Shown: positions 1 to 7,332 of the stretch, piece after piece
Layout of the letters: each line of letters starts with the position of its first letter
Numbering within the stretch: the first letter of the stretch is position 1
Source of the DNA: Frankiales bacterium
GTDB lineage: Bacteria > Actinomycetota > Actinomycetes > Mycobacteriales > SCTD01
NCBI GenBank assembly: GCA_025464695.1
Contig: JAODNQ010000195.1
Location: forward strand, 1 to 32,794
Length of the DNA: 32,794 nucleotides
Direction: 5' to 3'
Translations under genes and position numbers: made by a program
The notes under the pieces: generated by a model
What the model saw: the letters and a program-made list of their open reading frames with translations, nothing else
Database searches by the model: none
Told to the model about the DNA's origin: nothing

Positions 1-803
1 TTGAGCAGCGTGTTCGTCGTGCCGCGGTAGCCCATCTTGTGGTTCAGACCGGCCAGCACGACGTCGTTGCGCTCGCCCGTCTCCACGACGACCTTGGGCA
101 CGATGAACAGGCTGATGCCCTTCACGCCGGGGGGCGAGCCCGGCACCTTGGCCAGCACGAGGTGGACGATGTTCTCGCTCAGCTCGTGCTCGCCCGCGCT
201 GATCCACATCTTGTTGCCGAACAGCCGGTAGCTGCCGTCGGGCTCTGGCTCGGCCCGGGTGGTGACGTCGGCCAGCGAGCTCCCGGCCTGCGGCTCGGAC
301 AGGCACATGGTGCCGAAGAAGCGGCCCTCGACCATCGGCCGGACGTAGGTGTCGACCTGCTCGGGCGTCCCGTGCTCGAGCAGCAGGTTCGCGTTGCCGA
401 TCGAGAGGAACGGGTAGCTGCTCGTGCCGACGTTGGCCGCCTGGAAGAAGGCGAACAGGGCGCCGGTGAGGACGCCCGGAAGCTGCATCCCGCCGACGCT
501 CTCGTCCATGGAGCTGGCGATGAGCCCGGTCTCGGCGAAGACCTCGAGGGCCCGCGCGACCTCGGGGACCAGCACGACCTTGCCGTCGACGACGTGCGGC
601 TCCTGCTGGTCGTTCTTCTTGTTGTGCGGCGCGAAGTGCTCGGTCGCGACCTGCTCGGCGAGGTCGAGCACGGCGTCGAACGTCTCGCGGGAGTGCTCGG
701 CGTGGCGCGGGCGCTTGCACAGCAGCTCGACGTCCAGCCACTCGTAGAGCAGGAAGTCGAGGTCGCGGCGGGACAGCAGCTGGCTCTTCGTGCTGGACGG
801 CAT
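1..803 (-). CDS. acyl-CoA dehydrogenase, N-terminal part (gene runs off the left edge)
   Basis: Reading leftward from the ATG at 801-803 gives 267 codons with no stop before the window ends, so the C-terminal part is missing. The protein starts MPSSTKSQLLSRRDLDF. It carries the flavin-contacting acyl-CoA dehydrogenase signature LSEPQAGSS, followed by MWISAGEHE. The longer N-terminal helical segment before the signature resembles the ~600-residue class (DmdC/FadE5-like) more than the ~380-residue class found at 23876. The expected role is FAD-dependent alpha,beta-dehydrogenation of an acyl-CoA thioester; the substrate cannot be read from this part. A TACGCT box six bases before the ATG suggests a leaderless transcript. 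It is divergent from the DUF2243 gene with only about 30 bases between. Family assignment is firm, subfamily is an inference. Confidence 0.9.
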   Translation of the reverse strand, partial: MPSSTKSQLLSRRDLDFLLYEWLDVELLCKRPRHAEHSRETFDAVLDLAEQVATEHFAPHNKKNDQQEPHVVDGKVVLVPEVARALEVFAETGLIASSMDESVGGMQLPGVLTGALFAFFQAANVGTSSYPFLSIGNANLLLEHGTPEQVDTYVRPMVEGRFFGTMCLSEPQAGSSLADVTTRAEPEPDGSYRLFGNKMWISAGEHELSENIVHLVLAKVPGSPPGVKGISLFIVPKVVVETGERNDVVLAGLNHKMGYRGTTNTLL

Positions 804-809
804 GCGTCG

Positions 810-815
810 AGCGTA
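810..815 (-). promoter_or_regulatory. candidate leaderless -10 box of the acyl-CoA dehydrogenase
   Basis: On the minus strand TACGCT is followed by CGACGC and then the ATG. The spacing of six bases places transcription start at or next to the A of ATG. No Shine-Dalgarno sequence would fit. One of eleven such boxes in the window. Confidence 0.5.
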
Positions 816-833
816 GGCGGGGACCGGGAGCCT

Positions 834-1262
834 GTGCCTCCCCTCGCGCCAGCCGCCGTGCTCGGCTTCGGGCTGGGCGCCTTCGCCGACGGGATCGTGC
901 TCCACCAGGTGCTGCAGTGGCACCACCTGACCAGCTCCTACGACCCGAGCCAGCGCGGTGCGGTGCTGGCCGACGGGCTCTTCCACGCGGCCGCGTGGGC
1001 GGTCGTGGTGGGGGCACTGGTCTGGGCCTGGCGGCGGCCCTCGCTGAGGTCCGGCCGGGAGGTGGTGGGCGCGGTGCTCGTGGGCTGGGGCGCGTTCCAC
1101 GTCGTCGACCAGCTGCTGTTCCACCTGCTGCTGCAGGCGCACCACATCCGGCCCGGCGCGCACACGCAGCTGTACGACTGGGGCTACACCGCCCTCGGCG
1201 TGCTCATGGCCCTGGCCGGCAGCACGCTCGTACGGTCCTCGCATGCCTCCTCTCGACCCTGA
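834..1262 (+). CDS. DUF2243 family membrane protein
   Basis: 142 residues from a GTG at 834; GTG at 858 is an alternative start. The protein has the DUF2243 hallmarks: LGFGLGAFADGIVLHQ, then LQWHH, and later FHVVDQLLFHLLLQAHH. Four hydrophobic stretches (near the start, around WAVVVGALVWAW, VVGAVLVGWGAF, and YTALGVLMALAG) indicate a small multi-pass membrane protein. The conserved His-rich helices could bind heme or metal, but the family has no assigned function that I know of. A weak GGGAG lies close before the start. The last 20 bases overlap the esterase that follows. Confident on the family, not on the function or on the precise start. Confidence 0.8.
   Translation: MPPLAPAAVLGFGLGAFADGIVLHQVLQWHHLTSSYDPSQRGAVLADGLFHAAAWAVVVGALVWAWRRPSLRSGREVVGAVLVGWGAFHVVDQLLFHLLLQAHHIRPGAHTQLYDWGYTALGVLMALAGSTLVRSSHASSRP
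1231..1236 (+). promoter_or_regulatory. candidate leaderless -10 box of the HSL-type esterase
   Basis: TACGGT, six bases (CCTCGC), then ATG at 1243. The box lies inside the end of the DUF2243 gene, so the esterase may have its own leaderless transcript as well as readthrough. Confidence 0.5.
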
Positions 1263-2097
1263 CGCCGTCGCCTTCCTCGAGCGGCTCCAGGGCGCTCCGC
1301 CACTGACGAGCCTCACCCCGCAGCAGGTCCGCGACGCGCACGTCGCCGGGTCGCCGTCCGTCAGCGGTCCGGGGGCCGACGTCGAGGGCGTGCACGACGA
1401 CGTCGTCGCCGGCGTCCCCGTGCGCGTCTACCCGGGCGGCTCGGGCACCACGGTCTGCCTGCACGGCGGCGGCTGGGTGGTCGGGACGCTCGACACCTAC
1501 GACGGCGTCTGCCGGGACCTCGCTGCGGCGTCGGGCACGACGGTGGTGAGCGTGGGCTACGACCTCGCCCCGGAGGTCCGCCACCCGGTCCAGGTCGCGC
1601 AGGCCGTCGCCGTGCTGCAGGCCCAGCAGGGGCCGGTCGCCCTGGCCGGCGACAGCGCCGGAGCCCACCTGGCCGTCCTCGCCGCCGTGCGGGCGGGGGT
1701 GCCGCTGACCGCTCTCGCCCTCGTCTACCCGGTGGTGTCGCCCGCGCTGGACACCCCGTCCGCGCGGGAGAACGGCACCGGCTACGCGCTCGAGACCGAG
1801 GGCATGCGCTGGTACTGGGAGCAGTACCTCCCCGAGGAGCCGACCGACGTCCCCGTCGACCTGCTGCAGCTCGACCTCAGCGGCCTGCCGCGCACCCTGG
1901 TCCTCACCGCCGGCTACGACCCGCTGCGCGACGAGGGGCTGGCTCTGGCCGACGCGCTGGAGGCGGCCGGCGTCGACGTGACGCGCCTGCCGTACGACGG
2001 CCAGCTGCACGGCTTCTTCCGCACCGACGCCGTGATCGGGCAGTCGGCCGAGGCGCGGCGGCGGGTCGCGGACTTCCTGCGCGGGCACACCGGCTGA
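1243..2097 (+). CDS. alpha/beta hydrolase, hormone-sensitive-lipase (HSL) type esterase
   Basis: 284 residues. The oxyanion-hole motif HGGG is at 74-77 and the nucleophile elbow GDSAG at 136-140 (Ser138). Asp226 in TAGYDPLRDEG and His256 in DGQLHGFF complete the triad. This is the full catalytic set of the alpha/beta hydrolase fold-3 (HSL/bacterial lipase family IV) group, and the length is typical. The likely activity is hydrolysis of short acyl esters; the substrate is unknown. There is no signal peptide, so it is cytoplasmic. It starts within the end of the DUF2243 gene, and the next gene (GGDEF protein) starts 25 bases after its stop. Confidence 0.9.
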   Translation: MPPLDPDAVAFLERLQGAPPLTSLTPQQVRDAHVAGSPSVSGPGADVEGVHDDVVAGVPVRVYPGGSGTTVCLHGGGWVVGTLDTYDGVCRDLAAASGTTVVSVGYDLAPEVRHPVQVAQAVAVLQAQQGPVALAGDSAGAHLAVLAAVRAGVPLTALALVYPVVSPALDTPSARENGTGYALETEGMRWYWEQYLPEEPTDVPVDLLQLDLSGLPRTLVLTAGYDPLRDEGLALADALEAAGVDVTRLPYDGQLHGFFRTDAVIGQSAEARRRVADFLRGHTG

Positions 2098-2110
2098 CCG
2101 ACGGGTGGGG

Positions 2111-2116
2111 CACCCT
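2111..2116 (+). promoter_or_regulatory. candidate leaderless -10 box of the GGDEF gene
   Basis: CACCCT, six bases (GGGCCC), then GTG at 2123. This spacing favours GTG 2123 over the in-frame GTG at 2105. Confidence 0.4.
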
Positions 2117-2122
2117 GGGCCC

Positions 2123-3676
2123 GTGGACGCCGCCCGTACCTCCGCGCACCTGCGGGCGTACGCGCTGTGGGAGCAGCTGCAGGGCGACGACCACGGTCAC
2201 GCCGCGGGGCAGCTGCCGTCCCTGGAGACGGACGCCCGCGCGGGGGGGTGGGACGACGTCGCCTTCGTGGCGGCCGCCGCGGCGGTCGCGTACGCCGTGG
2301 TGCGACCGGGCGCGGTCGCGCCCGACCTCGCGGGGCTGCGCGCCCGGGCCGAGGGCCTGCCCGCCTCCGCCGAGGCCCTCGCGCTCGCGCTGACCGCCCT
2401 GCACGCGCTCGGCACCGGCGACGCGGAGACGGTCCTCACCGCCGCGGGCCGCGCCGTCGCGCTGCTCGACGAGCCCGACCTGCCCCCGCTGGACCGCTGC
2501 ACCGCGTACGTGGTGTGCGGCGCGGCCTACAACGGGCTGAGCCTGTGGGAGCTCGTCGACGAGCTGTACGAGCAGGCGCAGGCGCTCGCGCCGCGGTGCC
2601 CCGCGCCCGTGCAGGACGCCGCGCTGGCGGTGAACCGGGTCCTCGTGCGCACCGAGCGCGCCACCGCGCTGCTCGAGGACGGCGACGACGTCGCAGCCGG
2701 CGTGCAGCTGCGGCGGGTGCTGCAGGCCGCCGACGAGAGCGACGCGGTCGCGATGCCGCCGCTGTGGCGGTCGGACGTCGAGGCCTGCCGCTCGGTGGTG
2801 GGCCTGCTGCTCGGCGGGGGTGACGACACCCTGCTCGACGGCGCCCGGGCCCAGCGCGACGCGCTCGCGGAGGCCGACGACCTCGAGGCGGTCGCGCTGC
2901 TGGACGCTGCCCGCGCCCTCGCCCTGCACGCGGCGGGCCGGGAGGAGGAGGCGCGGGAGGTGGCCCGCCTCGTGGTGCCGCGCTCGGCCTCGAGCGGCGC
3001 GACGTCGCTGTCGTTGTGGGCCCGCGCGCAGGTGCTCGACCCGGCGGGCTGGGCGGGCGAGGCGGGCGAGTACGCGCGGACGGTCGCGGCGCAGCGCCGG
3101 CAGTCACGCCACGCCGTGCTGGTGGCCGCCCGCGGCCTGATCGCCCTCGAGCGCCTCGCGGCCGACCACCGGCGCCTCTCGCTCGACCTCGCCACCGACG
3201 TCCTCACCGGCCTGTCGAGCCGGCGGGAGCTCGAGCGCTGGCTGGCCGCGCCGCCGCGTCGCGGTGGACGCGCCGCGGTGCTGCTGCTCGACCTCGACGG
3301 CTTCAAGCAGGTGAACGACGTCCACGGGCACGACACCGGCGACGACGTCCTGCGCGCCCTGGGGCACCTGGTCGCCGAGCAGGTCCGCCCGGGCGACCTC
3401 GCGGTGCGGGCGGGCGGCGACGAGCTCGTCGTGGTCCTCGACGACGTCGACGGCGCCGCCGCGCTGCTGCGCGGGCACGCCCTGCACGCGGCCGTCACCG
3501 GCCACGACTGGGAGCGGCTCGCAGCGGGCCTGCAGGTCGCGGTCAGCATCGGCATCGCCGTCGGGCCGCTCAGCGACACCCCGCGGGAGCTCTACCGGCG
3601 TGCCGACGGCGCGCTCTACGCCGCCAAGGCCGACGGGTCCGGGGTCGTCCTCGCCGACCCGTGCGCGCTGCCCTGA
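2123..3676 (+). CDS. GGDEF-domain diguanylate cyclase with N-terminal TPR-like helical region
   Basis: 517 residues from GTG 2123 (523 from GTG 2105). The first ~350 residues are Ala/Leu/Glu-rich helical repeats resembling a TPR-like sensor region; no membrane segment is seen. The GGDEF domain starts at DVLTGLSSRRE (about 359) and continues with LLDLDGFKQVND (Asp390 a likely metal ligand). The signature is GGDEL at 431-435, with Leu in place of the usual Phe. An RxxD sequence (RPGD, 422-425) sits at the position of the c-di-GMP inhibitory I-site. The expected reaction is 2 GTP to cyclic di-GMP with product feedback. The Leu variant leaves the metal and phosphate residues intact, so activity is plausible but unproven. 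Convergent with the class III cyclase downstream. Confidence 0.88.
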   Translation: MDAARTSAHLRAYALWEQLQGDDHGHAAGQLPSLETDARAGGWDDVAFVAAAAAVAYAVVRPGAVAPDLAGLRARAEGLPASAEALALALTALHALGTGDAETVLTAAGRAVALLDEPDLPPLDRCTAYVVCGAAYNGLSLWELVDELYEQAQALAPRCPAPVQDAALAVNRVLVRTERATALLEDGDDVAAGVQLRRVLQAADESDAVAMPPLWRSDVEACRSVVGLLLGGGDDTLLDGARAQRDALAEADDLEAVALLDAARALALHAAGREEEAREVARLVVPRSASSGATSLSLWARAQVLDPAGWAGEAGEYARTVAAQRRQSRHAVLVAARGLIALERLAADHRRLSLDLATDVLTGLSSRRELERWLAAPPRRGGRAAVLLLDLDGFKQVNDVHGHDTGDDVLRALGHLVAEQVRPGDLAVRAGGDELVVVLDDVDGAAALLRGHALHAAVTGHDWERLAAGLQVAVSIGIAVGPLSDTPRELYRRADGALYAAKADGSGVVLADPCALP

Positions 3677-3694
3677 GCCCCTGGTCGCCTCGGA

Positions 3695-4483
3695 CTAGCG
3701 GGGCGCGGCGAGGTGGATCGTCAGGTCCTCCGGTACGCCCTTCACGGTGCGCAGGGTGCGCCGCCGCTTCAGCACCACCCGCTCGGGGTCGAGCCCGGCC
3801 GCGGCCGTCCCGCTGACGACGGTCTCGCCGGCGCCGGCCAGCTCGACCATCCGGGCCGCCACGTTGACGTCGACCCCCAGCCAGTCGCCCCCGACGGCGC
3901 GGGGCCGCCCGGTGTGCAGCCCCGCACGCAGCCGCGGGCGGTGCCCCGCGACCTCGACGTCGCCGAGGCGGCGCCGCGACTCGGTCAGCGCGTCGAAGGC
4001 CAGCTGCGGCCCGGGGAACACCGCCATGAGGCCGTCGCCCATCCGCTTGACGACCTGCCCGCGGCCGGCCAGCAGCGGCGGCTCGACGGCGGCCGCCACC
4101 GCGCGGAGCAGGAGGAGCGCCTGCTCGTCGCCGGCGCCCAGCGCCCAGGGCGAGAAGTCGACGAGGTCGGTGAACAGCAGGGTGACGTCCCGCTCGCCGC
4201 GGCCCCGCCCGGTGCGCTCGAGGAAGGCCTGCCAGACCTGCAGCGCGCCCAGCCCCGCCTCGCGCGAGACCCGGGGGGCGTCGTCGAACAGCCGGCCGGC
4301 GACCCGGGCCACCACCGCGCCGCCGTCCCGCCCTGCTGTGGTGAGGGGGTCGCCGTAGCCGGGGTCCCCGGGCAGGGCGCGGCGCAGGCGGCGGACCGTC
4401 TCGACGGCCCCCGGCCGGGTGTCGGCGCTGCGCAGCGCCCGCGCCGCCGCCCGCGCGCGTGCCGCAGCCCCCCGGTCCGTCAC
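3695..4483 (-). CDS. class III adenylate/guanylate cyclase, soluble
   Basis: 262 residues from GTG. The C-terminal half is a class III nucleotidyl cyclase domain: LLFTDLVDFS (Asp106), VVKRMGDGLMAVF (Lys146, Asp150), RAGLHTG, and GDWLGVDVNVAARM (Asp200, Asn207, Arg211). Both metal-binding Asp, the Lys/Asp pair that selects ATP, and the Asn/Arg transition-state pair appear present, so an active adenylate cyclase making cAMP is the best reading. The first ~95 residues are helical with no transmembrane segment; the AGLGALQVWQAFLERTG stretch just before the domain is typical of this group. It sits 19 bases after the diiron protein gene on the same strand, so is probably the third gene of the TetR-diiron-cyclase operon, but TAGCCT seven bases before its GTG could give an extra leaderless transcript. 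Confidence 0.9.
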   Translation of the reverse strand: MTDRGAAARARAAARALRSADTRPGAVETVRRLRRALPGDPGYGDPLTTAGRDGGAVVARVAGRLFDDAPRVSREAGLGALQVWQAFLERTGRGRGERDVTLLFTDLVDFSPWALGAGDEQALLLLRAVAAAVEPPLLAGRGQVVKRMGDGLMAVFPGPQLAFDALTESRRRLGDVEVAGHRPRLRAGLHTGRPRAVGGDWLGVDVNVAARMVELAGAGETVVSGTAAAGLDPERVVLKRRRTLRTVKGVPEDLTIHLAAPR

Positions 4484-4490
4484 GACCGCG

Positions 4491-4496
4491 AGGCTA
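4491..4496 (-). promoter_or_regulatory. candidate leaderless -10 box of the adenylate cyclase
   Basis: On the minus strand TAGCCT, seven bases (CGCGGTC), then GTG. It lies in the 19-base gap after the diiron gene, so it would be an internal operon promoter. Confidence 0.4.
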
Positions 4497-4502
4497 CGGG
4501 GG

Positions 4503-5630
4503 CTAGTCGACCGCGGGCACGAGCCCCTCGCCGACGGCGATCGTCTGCTCGATCTGGGCGATCCGGACCTCGACCTCGCGGGCCTCGGCCTTGTCCCGGT
4601 CGATGCGCTCGGCGACGTCCTCGTCGTCCTTCATCAGCGCGTCGAGGTCCGCGCCGCCCATCTCGAAGACGCCCATGTCCTGGTAGGCGGCCTGGACCTT
4701 CGGCCCCCACAGGCCGATGTCCTTGACGATGGGCACGATCCGCGTGAACAGGTGGTTGCGGAACAGCTTCATGAACTCCGACTGGTCGACGTAGGCGTCG
4801 CAGGCCTTGGCGTCGAGCCCGACGGTCTCCCACACCTCGCGCCCCCGGATGCGGTCGCGCATGAGGTAGCAGGCCTCGACGACGAACTCCTCCCGCTCGG
4901 TCCGCTCCGCCGTCGTCAGGTCCCGGTACGCGTCCTTCAGGGCGAGCCGGCCGAAGGCGACGTGGCGGGCCTCGTCCTGCATCACGTAGGCGAGGATCTG
5001 CTTCGGCAGCGGCTTCGTCGTGATGTCGCGCAGGATGCCGAACGCGGCGAGCGCGAGGCCCTCGATGAGCACCTGCATGCCGAGGTAGGGCATGTCCCAG
5101 CGGCTGTCGCGCAGGGTCTCCTCGAGCAGCCTGGAGAGGTTGTCGTTGATCGGGTAGACCATCCCGATCTTCTCCTGCAGGAACCGGGCGTAGGTCTCGG
5201 CGTGCCGGGCCTCGTCCATCGTCTGGGTGGCCGCGTAGAACTTGCTGTCGAGGTCCGGTACCGACTCGACGATGCGCGCGGAGCAGATCATCGCGCCCTG
5301 CTCGCCGTGCAGGAACTGGCTGAACTGCCAGGCTGCGTGGTGGCGGTTGAGGTCCTTCTTCTGCGCCGCGTTGAGCTTGTCCCAGATCGGCGTGCCGTAG
5401 ATCGCGGACGTCTGCTCGGGGAGCCCGAGGCTGTCGTACGGGTCGACCTCGATCGACCAGTCGATGCGGGACGTGGAGTCCCACTGCTTGTCCTTGCCCT
5501 TCTGGTACAGCGCGAGCAGACGGTCGCGGCCGCCGTCGTACTCCCAGGTGAAGCGGGCGTCGCCGGCCATCGGGACGTCCCAGGTGGCGTCCACCGTGGT
5601 CGGGATCGCGTACCTGTCGAAGGTGCTCAT
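4503..5630 (-). CDS. ferritin-like diiron protein (putative oxidase/oxygenase)
   Basis: 375 residues. The four-helix diiron ligand set is complete: Glu110 (FLHGEQGAM), Glu140 and His143 (MDEARHAE), Glu190 (LIEGLA), Glu220 and His223 (QDEARHVAF). Two carboxylate-bridged EARH motifs separated by ~80 residues are the pattern of ferritin-like oxygenases and R2-type proteins rather than iron-storage ferritin. The extra ~100 N-terminal and ~150 C-terminal residues are typical of larger actinobacterial ferritin-like proteins. No substrate can be inferred. The ATG overlaps the TetR stop by ATGA, which indicates translational coupling, and the cyclase follows 19 bases downstream. No signal peptide. 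Probably controlled by the TetR protein through the inverted repeat at 6198-6222. Confidence 0.85.
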   Translation of the reverse strand: MSTFDRYAIPTTVDATWDVPMAGDARFTWEYDGGRDRLLALYQKGKDKQWDSTSRIDWSIEVDPYDSLGLPEQTSAIYGTPIWDKLNAAQKKDLNRHHAAWQFSQFLHGEQGAMICSARIVESVPDLDSKFYAATQTMDEARHAETYARFLQEKIGMVYPINDNLSRLLEETLRDSRWDMPYLGMQVLIEGLALAAFGILRDITTKPLPKQILAYVMQDEARHVAFGRLALKDAYRDLTTAERTEREEFVVEACYLMRDRIRGREVWETVGLDAKACDAYVDQSEFMKLFRNHLFTRIVPIVKDIGLWGPKVQAAYQDMGVFEMGGADLDALMKDDEDVAERIDRDKAEAREVEVRIAQIEQTIAVGEGLVPAVD

Positions 5631-6187
5631 CGGGGGTCTCCGGGGGTCGGGAGCAGGCGGTCCACGACGGCGGCCAGGTCACGGGCGACGACGTCGGGCG
5701 GGGCGGTGGGGCTGACGAGGTGACTGACGACGAGGCGCAGCACGACGTCGACGGCGAGGACGACGTCGGCGTCCGGCAGACCCGGCCAACGGGTCCGGAG
5801 CCACTGCTCGTCGCGGGCGCGGACGGCGTCGAGCAGGCGGGCCGACCGGGTGGTGAGGTACGGCAGGAGGCCGTCGTCGACCAGGACGGCCTTGACCAGC
5901 GGGTCGTCGGCGGCGGCGCGCAGGGTCCACTCGGCCGACGCCGCCACGGCCGCGGCCGGGGTGTCCTCGTGGCCCTGCCGGGCCTGCTCGGCGCCGGCGA
6001 GGAAGCGCTCGGCCTCCCGCACGGCGAGCGCCTGGGCGAGGCCGTCCTTGCTGCCGAACTCCGCGTAGAGGGTCTGCCGCGACAGGCCGGCGGCCGCCGC
6101 GACGTCGGCCATCCGCACGTCGGCCCAGCCGTCGGCGAGGACGGCGTCACGGGCCGCGTCGAGCAGCGCCTGCCGGGTGTGACCCAC
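5627..6187 (-). CDS. TetR family transcriptional regulator (first gene of the diiron-cyclase operon)
   Basis: 186 residues from GTG at 6185-6187. The frame stays open further upstream, but that would run through the operator. The N-terminal helix-turn-helix spans about residues 26-45 (MADVAAAAGLSRQTLYAEFG), with the usual tyrosine and SKDGL after it. The C-terminal domain is an all-helical ligand/dimer domain. There is no Shine-Dalgarno sequence; CAACCT seven bases before GTG and TTGACA 16 bases further upstream form a good leaderless promoter. That promoter is overlapped by the inverted repeat at 6198-6222, so autorepression is likely. Its stop overlaps the start of the diiron gene. The ligand is unknown. 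Confidence 0.9.
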   Translation of the reverse strand: MGHTRQALLDAARDAVLADGWADVRMADVAAAAGLSRQTLYAEFGSKDGLAQALAVREAERFLAGAEQARQGHEDTPAAAVAASAEWTLRAAADDPLVKAVLVDDGLLPYLTTRSARLLDAVRARDEQWLRTRWPGLPDADVVLAVDVVLRLVVSHLVSPTAPPDVVARDLAAVVDRLLPTPGDPR

Positions 6188-6197
6188 GGCACAGAGG

Positions 6198-6222
6198 TTG
6201 ACACGGATCGAGGTGGTGTCAA
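6198..6222. promoter_or_regulatory. inverted-repeat operator over the TetR promoter
   Basis: TTGACAC (6198-6204) and GTGTCAA (6216-6222) are perfect 7-base inverted repeats separated by 11 bases, a geometry suited to a TetR dimer. On the minus strand the outer arm supplies the -35 hexamer TTGACA (6217-6222), and the inner arm overlaps the -10 CAACCT (6195-6200), which is seven bases before the regulator's GTG. Binding here would block its own transcription. The plus-strand membrane-protein gene starts 42 bases to the right and could also be affected. Confidence 0.65.
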
Positions 6223-6251
6223 GCAGGGTCGCCGGCGGAGGGCTGTCGCCG

Positions 6252-6257
6252 TAGCCT
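6252..6257 (+). promoter_or_regulatory. candidate leaderless -10 box of the membrane protein gene
   Basis: TAGCCT, six bases (GCGAGC), then GTG at 6264. It lies 30 bases from the TetR operator. Confidence 0.45.
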
Positions 6258-6263
6258 GCGAGC

Positions 6264-6890
6264 GTGCCGAGCCCCCGCACGGAGACCCGCCCGCCCACGC
6301 CGACCGCAGGCCGGTCGTCGCTGCTGCCCGTCGTCCTCGTCGCCCTGCCCGGGCTCGTCGTCGCCGCGCTCGGGACCCTGCACCCGCTGTTCCTCACGCC
6401 GGACACCGCCGAGCGCTGGCGGCTGGCCCACCTGCTCCTGCTGCCGGCGTTCCCGCTCGTGGCGGTCGCGCTGTGGGCGGTCCTGCGCGGGGTGCGCACC
6501 CTCGCCGCCGACGCCGCCCGGCTGCTCGCGGCGGCGTACGCCCTGCTCTACGGCGCGCTCGACTCCATCGCCGGCATCGGGGCGCCGCACCAGGTCCTCG
6601 GCGCCGCCCGGCGCGGCGAGCCCGGCCCGCCGATCGGCGACCTGTACGACATCGGCGACCGGCTGGGCCACGCCGGGGTCTGGGCCCTGGCCGGGGCCGG
6701 CGTCGTCGCGGCGGCCGTCCTGTACGCCCGCAGCCGCAACCCGCTGGCCCTGCTGGGCGGGGCCGTCCTCGCGGCCTCCTGCTACCCGTTCTCCGTCCAC
6801 CACGTGTTCCCGCCCCGGGGCGTGCTGGCGATGGTCGGCATCGCCGTGGGCACCGGGCTGCTCGAGGCCGGGCGCGCCCGCCGGACGTGA
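6264..6890 (+). CDS. hypothetical multi-pass membrane protein
   Basis: 208 residues from GTG. I do not recognise the family. Six likely membrane segments are visible, at about 20-40, 54-74, 86-106, 136-154, 160-178 and 186-203. The loop after the first (LHPLFLTPDTAERWRLAH) and the segment SIAGIGAPHQVLG are distinctive. A short Pro/Thr-rich cytoplasmic tail precedes the first helix. It is divergent from the TetR operon and followed 12 bases later by the SRPBCC gene. Candidate leaderless promoter at 6252. Confidence 0.7.
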   Translation: MPSPRTETRPPTPTAGRSSLLPVVLVALPGLVVAALGTLHPLFLTPDTAERWRLAHLLLLPAFPLVAVALWAVLRGVRTLAADAARLLAAAYALLYGALDSIAGIGAPHQVLGAARRGEPGPPIGDLYDIGDRLGHAGVWALAGAGVVAAAVLYARSRNPLALLGGAVLAASCYPFSVHHVFPPRGVLAMVGIAVGTGLLEAGRARRT

Positions 6891-6896
6891 CACGCT
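6891..6896 (+). promoter_or_regulatory. candidate leaderless -10 box of the SRPBCC gene
   Basis: CACGCT, six bases (GCCGCC), then ATG at 6903. Confidence 0.35.
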
Positions 6897-6902
6897 GCCG
6901 CC

Positions 6903-7322
6903 ATGCAGCACGTCGACGTCGTCCACGACAGCTCTCTGCCGCCCGAGCGCGTCCTCGCGTTCCTGGCCGTCCACGAGAACCTCGGCCCCCTGCTCGGCGC
7001 GAAGGTCCGCACGGCGAGGCCGGGCCCCGGCGGGCCGACCGGCGTCGGGTCGGTCCGGGAGCTCAGGATCGGCCCGCTCCCGGCCTTCGAGGAGACCGTG
7101 ACCGCGGTCGAGGAGGGCCGGTCGATCGACTACCGGATCTCCAAGGGCAGCCCGCTGAAGGGGCACCGCGGCCGGATCGAGGTCGACCAGCTCGGGTCCG
7201 GCAGCCGCGTGCGGTGGACGATCGACTTCGACGCCGCCGTGCCGGGCCTCGCCGCCCTGGTGCGCCTCGTGCTGCAGCGCCAGATCGGCGCCGGCCTGGG
7301 GAAGCTCGACCGGCTGGCCTGA
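6903..7322 (+). CDS. SRPBCC family (polyketide cyclase/dehydrase-like) protein
   Basis: 139 residues. The layout matches a START/SRPBCC lipid-binding fold: MQHVDVVHDSSLPPERVLAF (first strand and helix), a central run of beta strands (VGSVRELRIG, FEETVTAVEEG, IDYRISKGSP, SRVRWTIDF) and a long C-terminal helix (ALVRLVLQRQIGAGLGKLDRL). Such proteins bind hydrophobic ligands or act as small cyclases/hydratases; nothing here identifies the ligand. No signal peptide. Its stop lies 10 bases from the convergent phosphatidyltransferase, with no terminator hairpin between. Confidence 0.75.
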   Translation: MQHVDVVHDSSLPPERVLAFLAVHENLGPLLGAKVRTARPGPGGPTGVGSVRELRIGPLPAFEETVTAVEEGRSIDYRISKGSPLKGHRGRIEVDQLGSGSRVRWTIDFDAAVPGLAALVRLVLQRQIGAGLGKLDRLA

Positions 7323-7332
7323 CCGCTCGAGG

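Noticed and set aside
39..833. Upstream part of the plus-strand frame that ends as the DUF2243 gene
   Set aside because: This part is antisense to the acyl-CoA dehydrogenase and rich in Val/Asp/Gly/Ala shadow sequence; only the portion from 834 on resembles a protein family.
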